Source: UBA1206 sp041672465 (GTDB lineage Bacteria > Bacillota > Clostridia > Oscillospirales > CAG-382). Taken from it: DNA of 30,707 nt. Within the stretch, counting starts at the first letter, position 1. Every line of letters begins with the position of its first letter. The stretch spans positions 1 through 30,707 of the forward strand of contig JBAYZO010000016.1 of the NCBI GenBank assembly GCA_041672465.1. The letters run 5' to 3'. The position numbers were made by a program, and so were the translations under genes. The notes below the pieces were generated by a model. The model made no database searches. It was not told where the DNA came from and saw only the letters and a list, made by a program, of their open reading frames with translations. This document shows positions 29,593 through 30,707 of this stretch, piece by piece.

Positions 29593-29614
29593 ACGCCTAT
29601 TGACAAGGCGTTTT
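29591..29614 (+). terminator. Terminator after nrdG
   Basis: AAACGCC (29591-29597), 9-base loop, GGCGTTT (29607-29613) running into TTTTTT. Its loop contains the -35 hexamer of the nrdD promoter. Confidence 0.75.
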
Positions 29615-29628
29615 TTATATGCTATTAT
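29600..29628 (+). promoter_or_regulatory. Sigma-A promoter of nrdD
   Basis: TTGACA (29600-29605), 17-bp spacer, TATTAT (29623-29628). The start near 29635 leaves a leader of about 85 nt. Confidence 0.85.
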
Positions 29629-29719
29629 TACCCTTACCAATAAGACATGAAAAAAGTTATCAGATATTGGGTTTTAAACAACAATAGAAAAGCAAAAAAT
29701 AAAACCGGGGAGAGCGAAA

Positions 29720-30707
29720 ATGTATCAGGTTGTAAAAAGGGACGGGAAAATCGCGGAGTTTAATATTTCAAAAATAGCCCACGCGATAAGCCTTGCGTTT
29801 GACGCGAAACAAAAGCAGTATAACGCCGATATTATTGATTTTTTAGCGCTGAAGGTTACCAGCGATTTTGAGCCGAAAATAAAAGACGGCAAGATTCAGG
29901 TTGAGGATATTCAGGACAGCGTTGAAACCGTGCTTATAAAAGCGGGTTACGACGACATTGCCAAAGCGTATATACTTTACCGCAAACAGCGCGAAAAAAT
30001 AAGAAACCTAAGCTCAACTTTTCTTGATTACAAAGAGCTGGTCAATAGTTATGTCAACTCAAAAGACTGGCGGGTCAAGGAAAACTCAACCGTCACTTAT
30101 TCCGTCGGCGGGCTTATTCTCTCAAACTCCGGCGCGATAACGGCTAACTACTGGCTTTCGGAAATTTATGACACCGAAATCGCCGCCGCCCACCGCGAGG
30201 GGGACATCCATCTGCATGACCTGTCGATGCTGACGGGTTATTGCGCCGGCTGGTCGTTAAAACAGCTTATTCAGGAGGGCCTTGGGGGGGTTCCCGGCAA
30301 GATAACCTCTGCGCCGGCGAGCCACCTCGCCACGCTTTGCAACCAGATGGTCAACTTTTTGGGGATAATGCAAAACGAATGGGCGGGCGCTCAGGCTTTC
30401 TCCTCGTTTGACACCTATCTCGCCCCCTTTGTAAAGGCGGACAACCTTTCTTATGACCAAGTGAAAAAGGCCATCGAGTCGTTTATTTACGGCGTGAACA
30501 CCCCCTCGCGCTGGGGAACACAGGCGCCGTTTTCAAACATCACCCTTGACTGGACTATCCCCCCCGACCTCGCCGAGCTTAACTGTATCGTGGGCGGAAA
30601 AGAACTCGATTTCCGCTATAAAGACTGCAAAAAAGAAATGGATATGATAAACAAGGCGTTTATTGAAATAATGATAGAGGGCGACGCCAACGGCAGGGGC
30701 TTTCAAT
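29720..30707 (+). CDS. nrdD: Anaerobic ribonucleoside-triphosphate reductase NrdD (3' end cut by window)
   Basis: The oxygen-sensitive class III enzyme reduces ribonucleoside triphosphates to deoxy forms with a C-terminal glycyl radical. The 329 codons present are open to the window edge. Residues 1-90 are an ATP-cone ('VVKRDGKIAEFNISKIAHAI'), the allosteric activity domain. Then come 'TANYWLSEIYD', 'GDIHLHDLSMLTGYC', 'LGGVPGKITSAPASHL', 'LCNQMVNFLGIMQNEWAGAQ' and 'NTPSRWGTQAPFSNITLDW', all NrdD landmarks. The glycyl radical loop and zinc site lie beyond the edge. GGGGAG precedes the ATG. Confidence 0.95.
   Translation, partial: MYQVVKRDGKIAEFNISKIAHAISLAFDAKQKQYNADIIDFLALKVTSDFEPKIKDGKIQVEDIQDSVETVLIKAGYDDIAKAYILYRKQREKIRNLSSTFLDYKELVNSYVNSKDWRVKENSTVTYSVGGLILSNSGAITANYWLSEIYDTEIAAAHREGDIHLHDLSMLTGYCAGWSLKQLIQEGLGGVPGKITSAPASHLATLCNQMVNFLGIMQNEWAGAQAFSSFDTYLAPFVKADNLSYDQVKKAIESFIYGVNTPSRWGTQAPFSNITLDWTIPPDLAELNCIVGGKELDFRYKDCKKEMDMINKAFIEIMIEGDANGRGFQ

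Overview
The window reads as chromosomal DNA of a strictly anaerobic Clostridia-type Firmicute, probably an uncultured relative of the Oscillospiraceae/Ruminococcaceae. The evidence is an infC-rpmI-rplT operon behind an L20-type leader, consensus sigma-A promoters, strong AGGAGG-like ribosome sites, an NAD-linked [FeFe] hydrogenase operon, oxygen-sensitive ribonucleotide reductase (nrdG, nrdD) and several Clostridia-specific small families. No rRNA, tRNA, CRISPR, prophage or insertion sequence was recognised.

Layout. Bases 1-1309 hold a terminator of an upstream gene and two leftward genes (CmpB-like membrane protein, degenerate amidase with SH3). Bases 1402-3650 run rightward: sigma-A promoter, attenuator leader, infC (ATT start) overlapping rpmI, then rplT, rpsU and cdd. 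Bases 3665-12792 are one long leftward hydrogenase operon transcribed from a promoter at 12850-12878: hydC, DRTGG protein, RsbW-like ATPase, sensory hydrogenase (hydS), second DRTGG protein, PHP phosphoesterase, HATPase protein, small 2Fe-2S protein, hydB, hydA. HydA, HydB and HydC should form an NADH/ferredoxin-linked hydrogenase. The genes between are the regulatory set that usually travels with it. The operon is interrupted between hydB and hydA by a 75-bp tandem repeat array of about 460 bp.

Bases 13024-14940 carry two paralogous, separately promoted and terminated surface proteins with a PPTGD plus membrane-anchor tail. Bases 14953-17796 are a rightward operon of dCMP-deaminase-like protein, lipoprotein, rimI and tsaD. 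A cluster of DnaA-box-like sites follows at 17805-17938. Bases 17990-19912 are leftward: DUF6062-like Cys/His protein and an AT-rich alpha/beta-hydrolase lipoprotein with an inserted EF-hand loop. An OGG-type glycosylase runs divergently (19959-20792).

Bases 21000-25591 are a leftward set from a consensus promoter: GNAT protein, unusual radical SAM protein, GH42-like glycoside hydrolase, and a Cys-rich conserved protein ending at duplicated terminators. Bases 25777-28286 encode an SsuA/NMT1-type ABC importer behind a structured leader. Bases 28314-30707 hold a C_GCAxxG_C_C protein, nrdG, and the 5' part of nrdD, which has its own promoter and two NrdR-box-like sites.

Most of the window is recognisable housekeeping or anaerobic metabolism. 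The best candidates for undescribed biology are the hydB-hydA repeat array, the overlapping GNAT/radical SAM pair with atypical cysteine spacing, the DnaA-box cluster beside tsaD, and the structured leader of the ABC importer. Residue numbers are counted from the starts given; all family assignments come from reading the translations, without database searches.
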